Source of the DNA: W1P20-047 sp051878795
Lineage (GTDB): Bacteria > Actinomycetota > Coriobacteriia > Coriobacteriales > Eggerthellaceae
Assembly (NCBI GenBank): GCA_051878795.1
Contig: JBJEKU010000065.1
Coordinates: forward strand, 1-54,882
DNA: 54,882 nucleotides
Direction: 5' to 3'
Shown piece by piece: positions 46,057 to 54,234 of this stretch (its first letter is position 1; each line of letters starts with the position of its first letter). Below the pieces are notes generated by a model. It had not been told where the DNA came from. It did not search any database and saw nothing but the letters and a program-made list of their open reading frames with translations. Both the position numbers and the translations under genes were made by a program.

Positions 46057-47982
46057 TTACTTTTTCAGGAAACGCCTGTCATCGACACGGACGGTGAAGC
46101 CCTCCATGTCGAGCATCTCCAGCACCGGCACGGCACGCTTGCGGCTGATGCCCATGGCCTCGCGCAGCTCGCCCATGCCGGCACCCTCCTCGCGGGAGCA
46201 CAGCGAGGCAACCGCCGCCTTCATCTTCTCCATGACCCGGGCATCGAAGAACAGGTCGCCGGTCACCCTGCATGCCCTGCCCTGCTCGCACAGGCTCGCC
46301 ATGGCACGGCGTGCCAAGGGCATGGTCAGACCGCATTCCTGTGCGATCTCGGCAAGCTCGGGGGGGACCTCGGCAGTGCGCTCCAGGCATTCCGCAATCG
46401 CAGCCTGGGCTTCCTCGTGGGCCTTGCCTGCAGCCTCCTGGGCGCTCGCATGCCCCACCAGGCCCTTGTTCAAGGCGACCTTGCCCAAAGACAAGGCCAG
46501 GGAGACCAGGCAGTCGAAACGGTCCGCATCCAAACGGGGCAGGCACTGCTGGCGCAGGGTCTCCTTCTTCATTCCCGGCTCGGCAGGATGCTGTTCGTGG
46601 AATTCTTTGAGCGCGCCCTCCAGGATGCCCAGCATCTCATCCTGCATGTCCTGGGTGGTGAAATACTTGGCCGACGAACCCAAAGTGAGGATGCGGCCCT
46701 GCGACACGGCTTCGTCGAGCGTCGCCTGCATGGAAACCTCATCGGTTCCGAAAAGGCGTGCGACTTCGAAGGCGGTGACAGGGAACCTCGCGGACCCCAA
46801 GGCCATCACCACGGCGTCGCCGAAGCGCCCCTCGCGCAGGGCATCGAAGACCAGCCTGTCGTCGCCCAGATTGGTACGACGACGCGGATAGGAATACATC
46901 ACCTGGCCACCGCCCGCAACGCGGACGGGGGAATAGGTGCGCACGATGAAGCGATCGTAGCAGGAAACGGGAAGCGGCTCCTCCAAGCGGATCTGGGCAT
47001 AGCAGCTTTGACCGGATCCCAGCTGCATCTGCTCATCGGCGAACAGAACGCGGCCCAGCACTTCCTTCGAACCGTGGGCGACATGCATCTGCGTGCCGCT
47101 GACCAGGGGAATGCCCACCCCCGAAGTATCGATATAGGTGAAATAGCAATCGAAGCGGTCCGTCATGCGCACAGCGCCGGGGGTGGCGATGAAGTCGCCC
47201 GTTTTCACGTCGGACTTCTTCAGGTCGCCCAAACCCATGGCCACGCAATTGCCGGCGAAGGCCTCTTCCCTCGGCTCTCCGTGGACCTGGATGGTGCGGA
47301 TTCGGCCCTTCTTGCCGGAAGAGACCACTTCCACCACATCATCGATATGCGCAGCACCGCTCCAGACAACGCCCGTGACCACAGTGCCCACGCCCTTGAC
47401 CGAGAAGACGTGATGGACAGGCTGGCGCATTGCAGCGATACGATGCGGGGTGGGAGCCTCGTCGCAGGCCTCCGCAATCGCACGGCGCACATCTTCCACG
47501 CCCTCGCCGGTCCTATTCGAACAAGGCACGATACGGGCATCGGCATACGGGGTGTTCTGCAGGAAGGTGCGGATATCTTCCTTCACCAGGTCGACCCAGT
47601 CTTCGTCGACAAGGTCGATCTTGGTCAGGGCGACCACGCAGGTCTCGATACCCAGGGTCTGCAGGACCGCGACATGCTCGACCGTCTGGGGCATGACGCC
47701 GTCGTCGGCCGCGATGACCAGAAGGGCGACGTCGATACCGGCCGCACCAACGATCATCTGGCGGACGAACTTCTCGTGGCCGGGAACGTCGACGACGGTC
47801 ATCTTACGGCCATCGGGGAGCTCAAGCTGGGCCCAACCCAGTTCGATGGTGATTCCGCGCTTCTTCTCCTCTTCCAGGGTGTCCGGATCCTTACCGGTAA
47901 GCGCCATCACGAGCGCGGATTTGCCGTGGTCGATATGACCGGCGGTACCTAGAACCAGGTTCGGGTTGATAGCTTCTGACAC
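46057..47982 (-). CDS. selB: Selenocysteine-specific elongation factor SelB
   Basis: This 641-residue GTPase brings Sec-tRNA(Sec) to UGA codons marked by SECIS hairpins. It shows the G1 motif GTAGHIDHGKSALVMALTG, G2 RGITIELGWAQL, G3 VDVPGHEKFVRQM and G4-like TKID, two beta-barrel domains and C-terminal winged helices (to REAMGISRKRAVPVLEML...). The start is GTG at 47982 after AAGGGGGATCT. It is last in the selenium operon and has a strong terminator. Its presence means selenoproteins are made by this organism. Confidence 0.96.
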   Translation of the reverse strand: MSEAINPNLVLGTAGHIDHGKSALVMALTGKDPDTLEEEKKRGITIELGWAQLELPDGRKMTVVDVPGHEKFVRQMIVGAAGIDVALLVIAADDGVMPQTVEHVAVLQTLGIETCVVALTKIDLVDEDWVDLVKEDIRTFLQNTPYADARIVPCSNRTGEGVEDVRRAIAEACDEAPTPHRIAAMRQPVHHVFSVKGVGTVVTGVVWSGAAHIDDVVEVVSSGKKGRIRTIQVHGEPREEAFAGNCVAMGLGDLKKSDVKTGDFIATPGAVRMTDRFDCYFTYIDTSGVGIPLVSGTQMHVAHGSKEVLGRVLFADEQMQLGSGQSCYAQIRLEEPLPVSCYDRFIVRTYSPVRVAGGGQVMYSYPRRRTNLGDDRLVFDALREGRFGDAVVMALGSARFPVTAFEVARLFGTDEVSMQATLDEAVSQGRILTLGSSAKYFTTQDMQDEMLGILEGALKEFHEQHPAEPGMKKETLRQQCLPRLDADRFDCLVSLALSLGKVALNKGLVGHASAQEAAGKAHEEAQAAIAECLERTAEVPPELAEIAQECGLTMPLARRAMASLCEQGRACRVTGDLFFDARVMEKMKAAVASLCSREEGAGMGELREAMGISRKRAVPVLEMLDMEGFTVRVDDRRFLKK

Positions 47983-48036
47983 AGATCCCCCTTGAAATCA
48001 GCTTGATGCCTTCAGGATTCGCCTCGAACGGCGGTA

Positions 48037-48795
48037 CTAGGCGCTCAGAGCCGCCCCGATCGCGCCTGCGTACCGGGCTTCCGGACAGGTGACGACGGGA
48101 TGCTTGATATTGGCCTGGAGCCGCTCGATTACATAGGCATTCTCGCACAAACCGCCCGTGAGGAAACAGGCATCTTCGGGCGCAAGGGATCCCAGGGAGC
48201 CCGCTGCAAGCGAACTCACCCTGCTGACAACGGATTCGACGACGCCGTTTGCGATATTCTCGCGCGGCTCGCCCTTGCCGATCAGCGATATGACTTCGGA
48301 TTCGGCGAAGACCGTGCACATGCTGGAGATGGCCACGGGAACGCCCGTACGCGCCATTTCGCCCATGGCGTCCTGGGTCAGGCCCAGACGGTCTGCCATG
48401 ACTTCCAGGAACTTGCCCGTGCCTGCGGCGCACTTGTCGTTCATCAGGAATTTCTTCACCCTGCCGCCTGCGAGCTGGATGACCTTGGTGTCCTGGCCGC
48501 CGATATCCACCACCACGCCGTCGGAGCCGAACAGGAAGGCGGCACCGCGTCCGTGGCAGGTGATTTCCGTGATGGTCTTATCCGCGAAGGGGACGGAGAC
48601 CCTGCCGTAGCCGGTCGCCACGACCTCGCAATCATCCACATCGTATCCCGCCTCTGCCAGCCTTGCAGCAAGGCGATTCGCAGCGTCGACGCTGTTGAAG
48701 CCCGTGGGCTCAACCAAGGTGAGCACGAGCTTGCCATCTTCCACTACCGCAGCCTTCGCGGCGGTGGATCCGATATCGATGCCGATTGCAGCCAT
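48037..48795 (-). CDS. Acyl-CoA dehydratase activase (HgdC/BcrD-type ATPase)
   Basis: This 252-residue ASKHA-fold ATPase carries the two cysteines that hold a bridging [4Fe-4S] cluster between protomers (Cys 122 in DKCAAGTGKFLE and Cys 160 in SSMCTVFAESEV), plus GIDIGSTAAKAAVV and VVDIGGQDTKVI. Such activases use ATP hydrolysis to inject a low-potential electron into HgdB-type partners. The likely partner is the 424-residue protein at 51345-52619 in the same operon. The start at 48795 has GAAAGGGAACGG upstream. Confidence 0.93.
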   Translation of the reverse strand: MAAIGIDIGSTAAKAAVVEDGKLVLTLVEPTGFNSVDAANRLAARLAEAGYDVDDCEVVATGYGRVSVPFADKTITEITCHGRGAAFLFGSDGVVVDIGGQDTKVIQLAGGRVKKFLMNDKCAAGTGKFLEVMADRLGLTQDAMGEMARTGVPVAISSMCTVFAESEVISLIGKGEPRENIANGVVESVVSRVSSLAAGSLGSLAPEDACFLTGGLCENAYVIERLQANIKHPVVTCPEARYAGAIGAALSA

Positions 48796-48829
48796 TCCGT
48801 TCCCTTTCGATTTCCAGACGGATTCCCAG

Positions 48830-49075
48830 TTAATACATGCAGACGCTGTACACGCCCTCGAAGGCAAGGCCCTTCGACTCGATCGATTCAAGCAGAGTAT
48901 CCCGATGCTGCTCGTCAGCGCACCACGACAAACCGCAACCTGCCGAGATCTCGGAAGGCACGGGGATGATGCGTCCGGGCAGTGCGTCGGGGTCTGCCCT
49001 GGATTCGGACTCGAACACGATCGCGTCGGTAGTGGTCTCGAATGTGACGACCACCTTGGGGGTCTTCTCCCTCAT
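48830..49075 (-). CDS. DUF3343 small Cys protein, putative selenium/sulfur carrier
   Basis: This 81-residue protein shows VVVTFETTTDAIVFES, the cysteine pair SAGCGLSWC and a C-terminal VYSVCMY, matching the DUF3343 family, which recurs beside selenium genes and is thought to shuttle persulfide or selenide. The start MREKTPKV at 49075 has GTAAGGAGTACC upstream, 8 bases after the desulfurase stop. It is a distant relative of the gene at 50911-51345. Confidence 0.8.
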   Translation of the reverse strand: MREKTPKVVVTFETTTDAIVFESESRADPDALPGRIIPVPSEISAGCGLSWCADEQHRDTLLESIESKGLAFEGVYSVCMY

Positions 49076-49083
49076 GGTACTCC

Positions 49084-50229
49084 TTACATCACGTCTGCGA
49101 CGATTTCCCTCATCGCCTCGATGGCGACATCCACTTCCTCTTCGGTATTGAAGTGGGAGAAGCTGAAGCGCACCGCACCCTGGGAAACGGTACCCAGGGA
49201 TTCGTGCATCAGCGGGGCGCAGTGGGCGCCAGGGCGCGTGCAGATCTCCCAACCCTGGTTGAGCTGGTCGGAGATGGCGCCGGAATCCATATCGCCCACA
49301 TTAAGCGCAACGATGCCGGTATTGCCGAAGGTGCCCTTCCTGCCGAGGATACGGACGCCGGGAAGGTCCTTCACGCCCTTCTCGAAGCGATCGGCCAGTG
49401 CCCCATTGGCGGCTCCCAGGTTCTCCACGCCATGCTCTTCGATGTAGGCCAAGCCCGCAGCCAAACCTGCGATGCCGTGCCCGTTCTGCGTGCCCGCCTC
49501 CAAGTGCTCGGGCATGAACTCGGGCTGGCGCTCCTCGTAGCTGTGGGTGCCCGATCCGCCTTCCTTATACGGGGGCAGCTCGATGCCGGGCGCCAGGCAT
49601 AGTCCGCCAGTGCCCTGGGGGCCGTAGAGGCTCTTGTGGCCGGTGAAAGTCACGATGTCTATCCCCATCGCCTGCATGTCGATAGGGGTGTTTCCCGCAG
49701 TCTGGGCAGCATCGATGACGAACAGCGCGCCATGTTCGTGGGCGATCTTCGCCATGGTTGCGACATCGTAGATATCGCCCGTCAGGTTGGACGCATGGGT
49801 GACAACCGCCAGCTTGGTATTGGGCTTGAAGGAACGGGCGTATTCGTCCATATCCAGCAGGCCGTCCCCATCGATAGCCACGATAGTCACATCCACACCC
49901 TCGCGGTCGCGCTTGCGGAACAGGGGGCGCAGCACGGAATTGTGCGAGGCCGCCGTGGTAACGGCGTGATCGCCGTTCGCCAGCAGGCCGTCGATGACGA
50001 TATTGAGAGACTCGGTGATGTTCAGCGCGAAGGCCACGTTCTTGGGCTGGGGGCAGTTGAACAGCGCGGCAACCGCAGCCCGCGCACGGTAGACCTGCAG
50101 GTCCGCCGAAAGCGCCGCGTCATGCGCACCGCGCCCCACGCCGCCGAAGGTGTTGATGGCGGTAGCGACCGCCTGCGCGACGGCAGGCGGCTTGATCATG
50201 GTGGTTGCCGCGTTGTCGAAATAGATCAT
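49084..50229 (-). CDS. Cysteine desulfurase / selenocysteine lyase-like aminotransferase
   Basis: This 381-residue class V PLP enzyme opens MIYFDNAATTMIKPP and shows the PLP Lys in FTGHKSLYGPQGTGGL and the persulfide/selenide Cys in RPGAHCAPLMHESLG. Group II desulfurases with this short Cys-loop (CsdA/SufS-like) can release selenide from selenocysteine as well as sulfur from cysteine. Its position between yedF and DUF3343 supports selenium mobilisation for SelD. The substrate preference is inferred. Confidence 0.92.
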   Translation of the reverse strand: MIYFDNAATTMIKPPAVAQAVATAINTFGGVGRGAHDAALSADLQVYRARAAVAALFNCPQPKNVAFALNITESLNIVIDGLLANGDHAVTTAASHNSVLRPLFRKRDREGVDVTIVAIDGDGLLDMDEYARSFKPNTKLAVVTHASNLTGDIYDVATMAKIAHEHGALFVIDAAQTAGNTPIDMQAMGIDIVTFTGHKSLYGPQGTGGLCLAPGIELPPYKEGGSGTHSYEERQPEFMPEHLEAGTQNGHGIAGLAAGLAYIEEHGVENLGAANGALADRFEKGVKDLPGVRILGRKGTFGNTGIVALNVGDMDSGAISDQLNQGWEICTRPGAHCAPLMHESLGTVSQGAVRFSFSHFNTEEEVDVAIEAMREIVADVM

Positions 50230-50233
50230 CTTG

Positions 50234-50836
50234 CTACGGCCTTACGATAACGCTTGCGTTGAGCTGCTTTTCCGCAGTGACGTAGAGGTTGGTCACGCCG
50301 CCCACTGCCAGCTTCCCGGCCATCTCATAGTGGTTCAGGCAGGTGCCGCAGGTCAGGATCTCCACACCGGCAGCCTCCAGGGTGCGCAGATCTTCCAAAG
50401 ACTCGGATCCCTCGCAGGTCAGGAATGCGCCGGAATTGTAGAACAGCATGGTCTGGGGCAGGACATCCTGCTGGGTCAGGGCGAAGATGAAGCCCTTCAT
50501 CAGGATGGCGCCCAGCTCGTCATTGCCGGAACCCATGTACTGGGAACCGATGGAAACCACGCGGTTGGGCTCGATCGCCATGGGCGTGCAGCCGCAATCG
50601 GCCGCCTCGTCCGCTGCCTCGCTCTTCTCGATGGAAACGGCGAAATCGTTGTCCGCGAACTTCTCGTCATTCGCGGTGCACTTCAGGCTGGCTGCCAGGT
50701 TCTTCAGGTTGTTGACGGCCACATCGTTGTCGATCAGCACGCGCACGACATCGCCTGCCGCAGCCTCTGCCAGGGCCTTCTTAGCGCGCACCACGGGAAT
50801 GGGGCACTGCTGGCCGCGTGCGTCGACTTCTACCAT
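50234..50836 (-). CDS. yedF: Selenium metabolism protein YedF (TusA + DsrE-like domains)
   Basis: This 200-residue protein joins a TusA domain (DARGQQCPIPVVRAKKAL, Cys in CPxP) to a DsrE-like domain (MGSGNDELGAILMKGFIFAL, AGVEILTCGTCLNHY with CxxC). It is the YedF type repeatedly linked to selenium genes. The ATG at 50836 is spaced better from AAGAAGGA than the ATG two codons upstream at 50842. It follows the DUF3343 gene by about 75 bases and precedes the desulfurase. Confidence 0.9.
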   Translation of the reverse strand: MVEVDARGQQCPIPVVRAKKALAEAAAGDVVRVLIDNDVAVNNLKNLAASLKCTANDEKFADNDFAVSIEKSEAADEAADCGCTPMAIEPNRVVSIGSQYMGSGNDELGAILMKGFIFALTQQDVLPQTMLFYNSGAFLTCEGSESLEDLRTLEAAGVEILTCGTCLNHYEMAGKLAVGGVTNLYVTAEKQLNASVIVRP

Positions 50837-50910
50837 GCTCATGATTCCTTCTTTCCACCCCGCAAGCGGGGCATTCTCCATGCCGGGCGATTACCTGCCG
50901 CCCGGCGATT

Positions 50911-51345
50911 CTAACAGTATCTATCGCGTTTGGCGTTTATCTGCCGGGGCAACGCCACTGCATTCTCGATTGCGATCCCCGCCGCCTGTGCAAGTTCGCA
51001 GACCTGAGGCATCGATTCCACGGGGACCAGAAGCGCGACCCCGCATGATGCGCGCGCCGCGCGGGGCGTGGGCGATATCCTGACCGGATAGCCCTCCTTC
51101 TTGGCTGCGTCGAACAACCCCAGGGCATCGGTATGGCTCCCGAAGAGCACGTAGCCGTCCAAGTGGGCATCGGGATATTCCCCGCGCGCCCGCTCGAGCT
51201 TCTGGGGGAAACCGAAGCAGGGCAGGCCGTCCAGCGGATCGCCTTCCGCCTGCGGTGCGCCGCAGCACGAACGCAAGGAAGCGGAAGGCGCCTTCTCGGC
51301 ACCCTCCGCCACCTCTTTCCCAAGAATGTCGGATAAACCGGCCAC
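50911..51345 (-). CDS. DUF3343-domain protein, second putative selenium/sulfur carrier
   Basis: This 144-residue protein has an Ala/Glu/Cys-containing N-terminal half (SLRSCCGAPQ) and a DUF3343 C-terminal half (YVLFGSHTDALGLFDAAKKE, PTPRAARASCGVALLV). The start is GTG at 51345, whose G overlaps the stop of the previous gene, so translation is coupled. Two DUF3343 copies in one operon is notable. Confidence 0.78.
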   Translation of the reverse strand: MAGLSDILGKEVAEGAEKAPSASLRSCCGAPQAEGDPLDGLPCFGFPQKLERARGEYPDAHLDGYVLFGSHTDALGLFDAAKKEGYPVRISPTPRAARASCGVALLVPVESMPQVCELAQAAGIAIENAVALPRQINAKRDRYC

Positions 51346-52619
51346 TAGCCGAGCATCTCCACGAATGCGCCGATACGGGTGCGCAGCTGCTCTGCGTCGT
51401 TATCGGTGTAATCGGTCTCGATGTGCAGGACGGGATAGCCTGCCTCCTCCAGGATGCGCTCGGTTTCCCTTGCCTCGACATCGTAGATGGTGCAGAACTT
51501 CAGGTTCGCGTTGATGATGCCGTCGACCTGGTATTCCTTCGCAAGGCGCAGGATGTCGTCGCGATGCGCCGTGTTGGGAGTGAAGCAGGCGCAGTTGTTA
51601 CACATGTAGCGGTTGGACAACGCCTCGAACTGGCCCTCCAGGGTGGTCTGGGTCTCGTCGACCAGGTTCTCGAAGTAGCGGGTGCCGGTGCACATCTCCT
51701 CGCAGACCACGGCGGCGCCGCTGGTCTCGATGATGTGATGCAGCTTCCAGTTGGGAATAGCCAGCGGGGTGCCGGTGATCATCAGGCGCTTGGTGCCTGC
51801 AGGGAACACACTCACACCGTCGGCGACGCGCTGCTCCAGCTCGTCTGCCAGGTTGTTGCACATCTGCGCGCAGCGCTCGGGATCGTCGAAGAAGGCGATC
51901 TGGGTCATCAGCAGGGCGTCGGCACCGCTGATGGGGATGACGTCGGGGTTCTTGCGGGCATCGTACACGCGTGCGAGGGCGCGGCGCTTGTCGTTGACGA
52001 TCTTGATCGCACGGTTCAGGTTGTCCACGGTCAACTCGACGCCGGTCACTTCTTCCACAACCTTGGCGAACTCGGCGATCTCCTGCTCCCAGGCCTTATA
52101 GTCCTTGGGGCGCTTCATCTGGGGGATGTCCATGATATGCATGGGAACATCCTGGCCCAGGATCTCATAAGCCTTCTTCTTGCCATCGCAGGTGTTCTCG
52201 CCCACGTACATATCCGCGATGCGGAAGTAGGGGCAGGTACGGCCCAGACGGGCGCCGACAGATGCCTTGATGAGCGGGCACAGGTTTGCGGGCAGGACCT
52301 TTTCGCCGTCGGGAACCCAGAACTGGGAACCGCCGCACAGGCCGGTCACGATGCCGTTGCAGGCGATGACGATCTCGTCGGGAACGTATACGCAGAAGGT
52401 GCCGAAGACCTTGCGCCCCTCCGCCTGGGCTGCGACCAGCTCATGGGCGCGGATGCCATGGATGTCGGCAGTCACCGCATCCCAGAATGCCATGCCCTCG
52501 GGCCTGTTTTCCTGGGACAGGAACACGTCGCCGAATGCCTGGGGCAGCACGCTGCAGAGCATGTCATGGGTTTCCAGATCCATTCCCAGGGATTCCCAGA
52601 GTTCGATATTGTCAGCCAT
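51345..52619 (-). CDS. 2-hydroxyacyl-CoA dehydratase-type Fe-S protein (HgdB/DCCP-like)
   Basis: This 424-residue protein belongs to the HgdB/BcrC/FldBC family (CNGIVTGLCGG, LCPLIKASVGARLGRTCPYF, GENTCDGKKKAYE, EEMCTGTRYFENL, YMCNNCACF, FCTIYDVEARETERI). It has 15 cysteines, enough for two iron-sulfur clusters per subunit. Real 2-hydroxyacyl-CoA dehydratases need a second, different subunit; none is encoded here, only an activase. This single-subunit-plus-activase layout matches double-cubane-cluster proteins, ATP-driven reductases of small molecules. First gene of the selenium operon; start MADNIELWE at 52619 follows AAGGAGATGGG. Substrate unknown. Confidence 0.9.
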   Translation of the reverse strand: MADNIELWESLGMDLETHDMLCSVLPQAFGDVFLSQENRPEGMAFWDAVTADIHGIRAHELVAAQAEGRKVFGTFCVYVPDEIVIACNGIVTGLCGGSQFWVPDGEKVLPANLCPLIKASVGARLGRTCPYFRIADMYVGENTCDGKKKAYEILGQDVPMHIMDIPQMKRPKDYKAWEQEIAEFAKVVEEVTGVELTVDNLNRAIKIVNDKRRALARVYDARKNPDVIPISGADALLMTQIAFFDDPERCAQMCNNLADELEQRVADGVSVFPAGTKRLMITGTPLAIPNWKLHHIIETSGAAVVCEEMCTGTRYFENLVDETQTTLEGQFEALSNRYMCNNCACFTPNTAHRDDILRLAKEYQVDGIINANLKFCTIYDVEARETERILEEAGYPVLHIETDYTDNDAEQLRTRIGAFVEMLG

Positions 52620-52942
52620 CCCATCTCCTTCCCTCGCCCCGAAACGGGGCGGATACACAGCGGCGTGCGCAGCGGAGGACGAGCCTCGGAGAACACGGGC
52701 AGGGCCGCCACCTTGCGCTACCGAAATGGCACAGCCGGCACATCGGCCGACCGCAGAATACACCGGCCGACAGTACGGGGATGAACGCATCGGCCCTCTG
52801 GAATCGGACTTTACCAGCGCCAAAAATGAGCTTCAATCGCCCTTGTTCAGAAAGGAGAAAAGCGGCTTTTTTCAATTACCGCGATAAATACGGCACCTCT
52901 TACTATTCGTTTTACGAATAGTAATTCACATTCCCTCCACAC
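52620..52942. other. Upstream region of the selenium operon
   Basis: This 323-base gap holds no gene I can support. It contains the palindrome at 52900-52924, about 280 bases before the operon's first start codon, and a short AAAAGC/GCTTTT stem near 52860-52870. The stretch between is GC-rich and resembles ordinary leader DNA. A promoter reading toward the operon may lie just inside the palindrome (TATTTA near 52885), with low support. Confidence 0.45.
52900..52924. promoter_or_regulatory. Perfect 11-bp inverted repeat, putative operator of the selenium operon
   Basis: TTACTATTCGT (52900-52910), a TTT centre, and its exact complement (52914-52924) form an AT-rich palindrome in GC-rich DNA. 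It lies 19 bases after the glycosyltransferase stop and upstream of the selenium operon. No T run follows on either strand, so it is unlikely to be a terminator. A dimeric repressor or activator site is inferred. Confidence 0.6.
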
Positions 52943-54133
52943 TTATCCTGCCTTGGCGGCAAGCATCCTGCGGCAGACGGAACGCCACGAAAGATGCTCG
53001 ACGGAATACTCGGGCACCTCCATCCGGAAGGCCCGCTCGATCGCACGGGCGAGCTCGCGCTCGAAGCGCGGGAAGTCGCCCTCGTCCGGCAGTCCGGTCG
53101 CGGCATCCACGGGTGCCTCCACGAAGACGACGGGAGCCTCGGGCGCGCTTCGGTCCAGCCAATCGCGCAGGCCGGGCAGGTCGGTCAAAACCACCTTGCA
53201 GCCGCATGCAAGCGCTTCCAGCACCACGAGGGGCAGGCCTTCGGAAAACGAGGGGAGCACGAACACCTCCGCTTCGCGGTAGACGCGGATCAGGTCCCCC
53301 TGGGACACCACGCCCAGGTATTCGCATTTCCGCTCGCACGATCCGATGACGTCCAGGATCCAATCGCGCTCGGCCTCGTCGCTGTAGCCCCCTACCAGGC
53401 GCGCCTGCACGTCGGCGAATTCGTCGGGCAGGAGCTCTATCGCGCGCGCCAGGTTGGGAACGCCCTTCGCCTTCCAGAGCTTACCCACGTAGGCGATGGA
53501 GTGGGGTTTCTTTCCGGCCGTGTCTCCCCGTGTGAAGAAGCGGTCGTTGTAACCCGTCCCGATGATGTCGATCCCTTCCCGAGGGATGCCGTACACCTGC
53601 GCGATCGTATCCGCCTGCGCGCCGGTCAGGGCGAGCACGCGGTCGAGGCGCGCGATACCCCGGGCGATCGCCTCGCGCTCCAGGGGGATGCGCTGGAACT
53701 GGCGGATGTCGGTGTTGTGGGAGATACCCACGATCGGGCAGGGCCAGTCCCTCATCGCCAGATGCGCGGTCAGCAGGTACAGATGATGGCAGATCACCAG
53801 ATCGGGCTGCATCTGCGCAAGCATCCTGTCGACCGCATCATCGAAGGCGCGGTAGAAGGCCTGCACCATATCCTCGTCCATGTCGCGATAGCGCGTCGCC
53901 TTGTAGGGCATCTGATCGGACATGCCGCACACAGCAAAGGGCAGCTCTTGGGTTTCGAAGACCACGGGGAAGAAACCCACCCCGTCCGGGAAGCGGTATT
54001 CTTCTCCGGGCGCGATGCCCGCGACCAGCGCCTGTTCGGCGCCTTCCTCCGCAAACGCCCTGATGGTCTCTGAAAGGTAGATGCCGCTCCCTGTCGAGCT
54101 GGGTTTCTGGGCAAGGATATGTGCTATCTTCAT
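52943..54133 (-). CDS. Family 4 glycosyltransferase
   Basis: This 396-residue GT-B protein opens MKIAHILAQKPSSTGSGIYL (donor-side glycine loop) and shows HHLYLLTAHLAM, VGKLWKAKGVPNLARAIELL and the EX7E-type donor motif AEVFVLPSFSEGLPLVVLEAL. GT4 enzymes add sugars to lipids, polysaccharides or small molecules; the acceptor cannot be told. The start at 54133 has GAGGCC upstream. It sits between the selenium operon and selA but has no visible link to selenium. Confidence 0.9.
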   Translation of the reverse strand: MKIAHILAQKPSSTGSGIYLSETIRAFAEEGAEQALVAGIAPGEEYRFPDGVGFFPVVFETQELPFAVCGMSDQMPYKATRYRDMDEDMVQAFYRAFDDAVDRMLAQMQPDLVICHHLYLLTAHLAMRDWPCPIVGISHNTDIRQFQRIPLEREAIARGIARLDRVLALTGAQADTIAQVYGIPREGIDIIGTGYNDRFFTRGDTAGKKPHSIAYVGKLWKAKGVPNLARAIELLPDEFADVQARLVGGYSDEAERDWILDVIGSCERKCEYLGVVSQGDLIRVYREAEVFVLPSFSEGLPLVVLEALACGCKVVLTDLPGLRDWLDRSAPEAPVVFVEAPVDAATGLPDEGDFPRFERELARAIERAFRMEVPEYSVEHLSWRSVCRRMLAAKAG

Positions 54134-54234
54134 CGAGGCCTCCGATTCCGAAACGATGACTGTGATAGGATAATCGGCCGCGTCCGCACGCATGCGCCGT
54201 TCTCAACACCAACCGACACCTGCAGGAGACAGCC

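Noticed and set aside
46057..52619. In-frame UGA selenocysteine codons in the selenium operon genes
   Set aside because: All frames run uninterrupted to normal stops with plain cysteines at expected positions, so none of these genes is a selenoprotein here.
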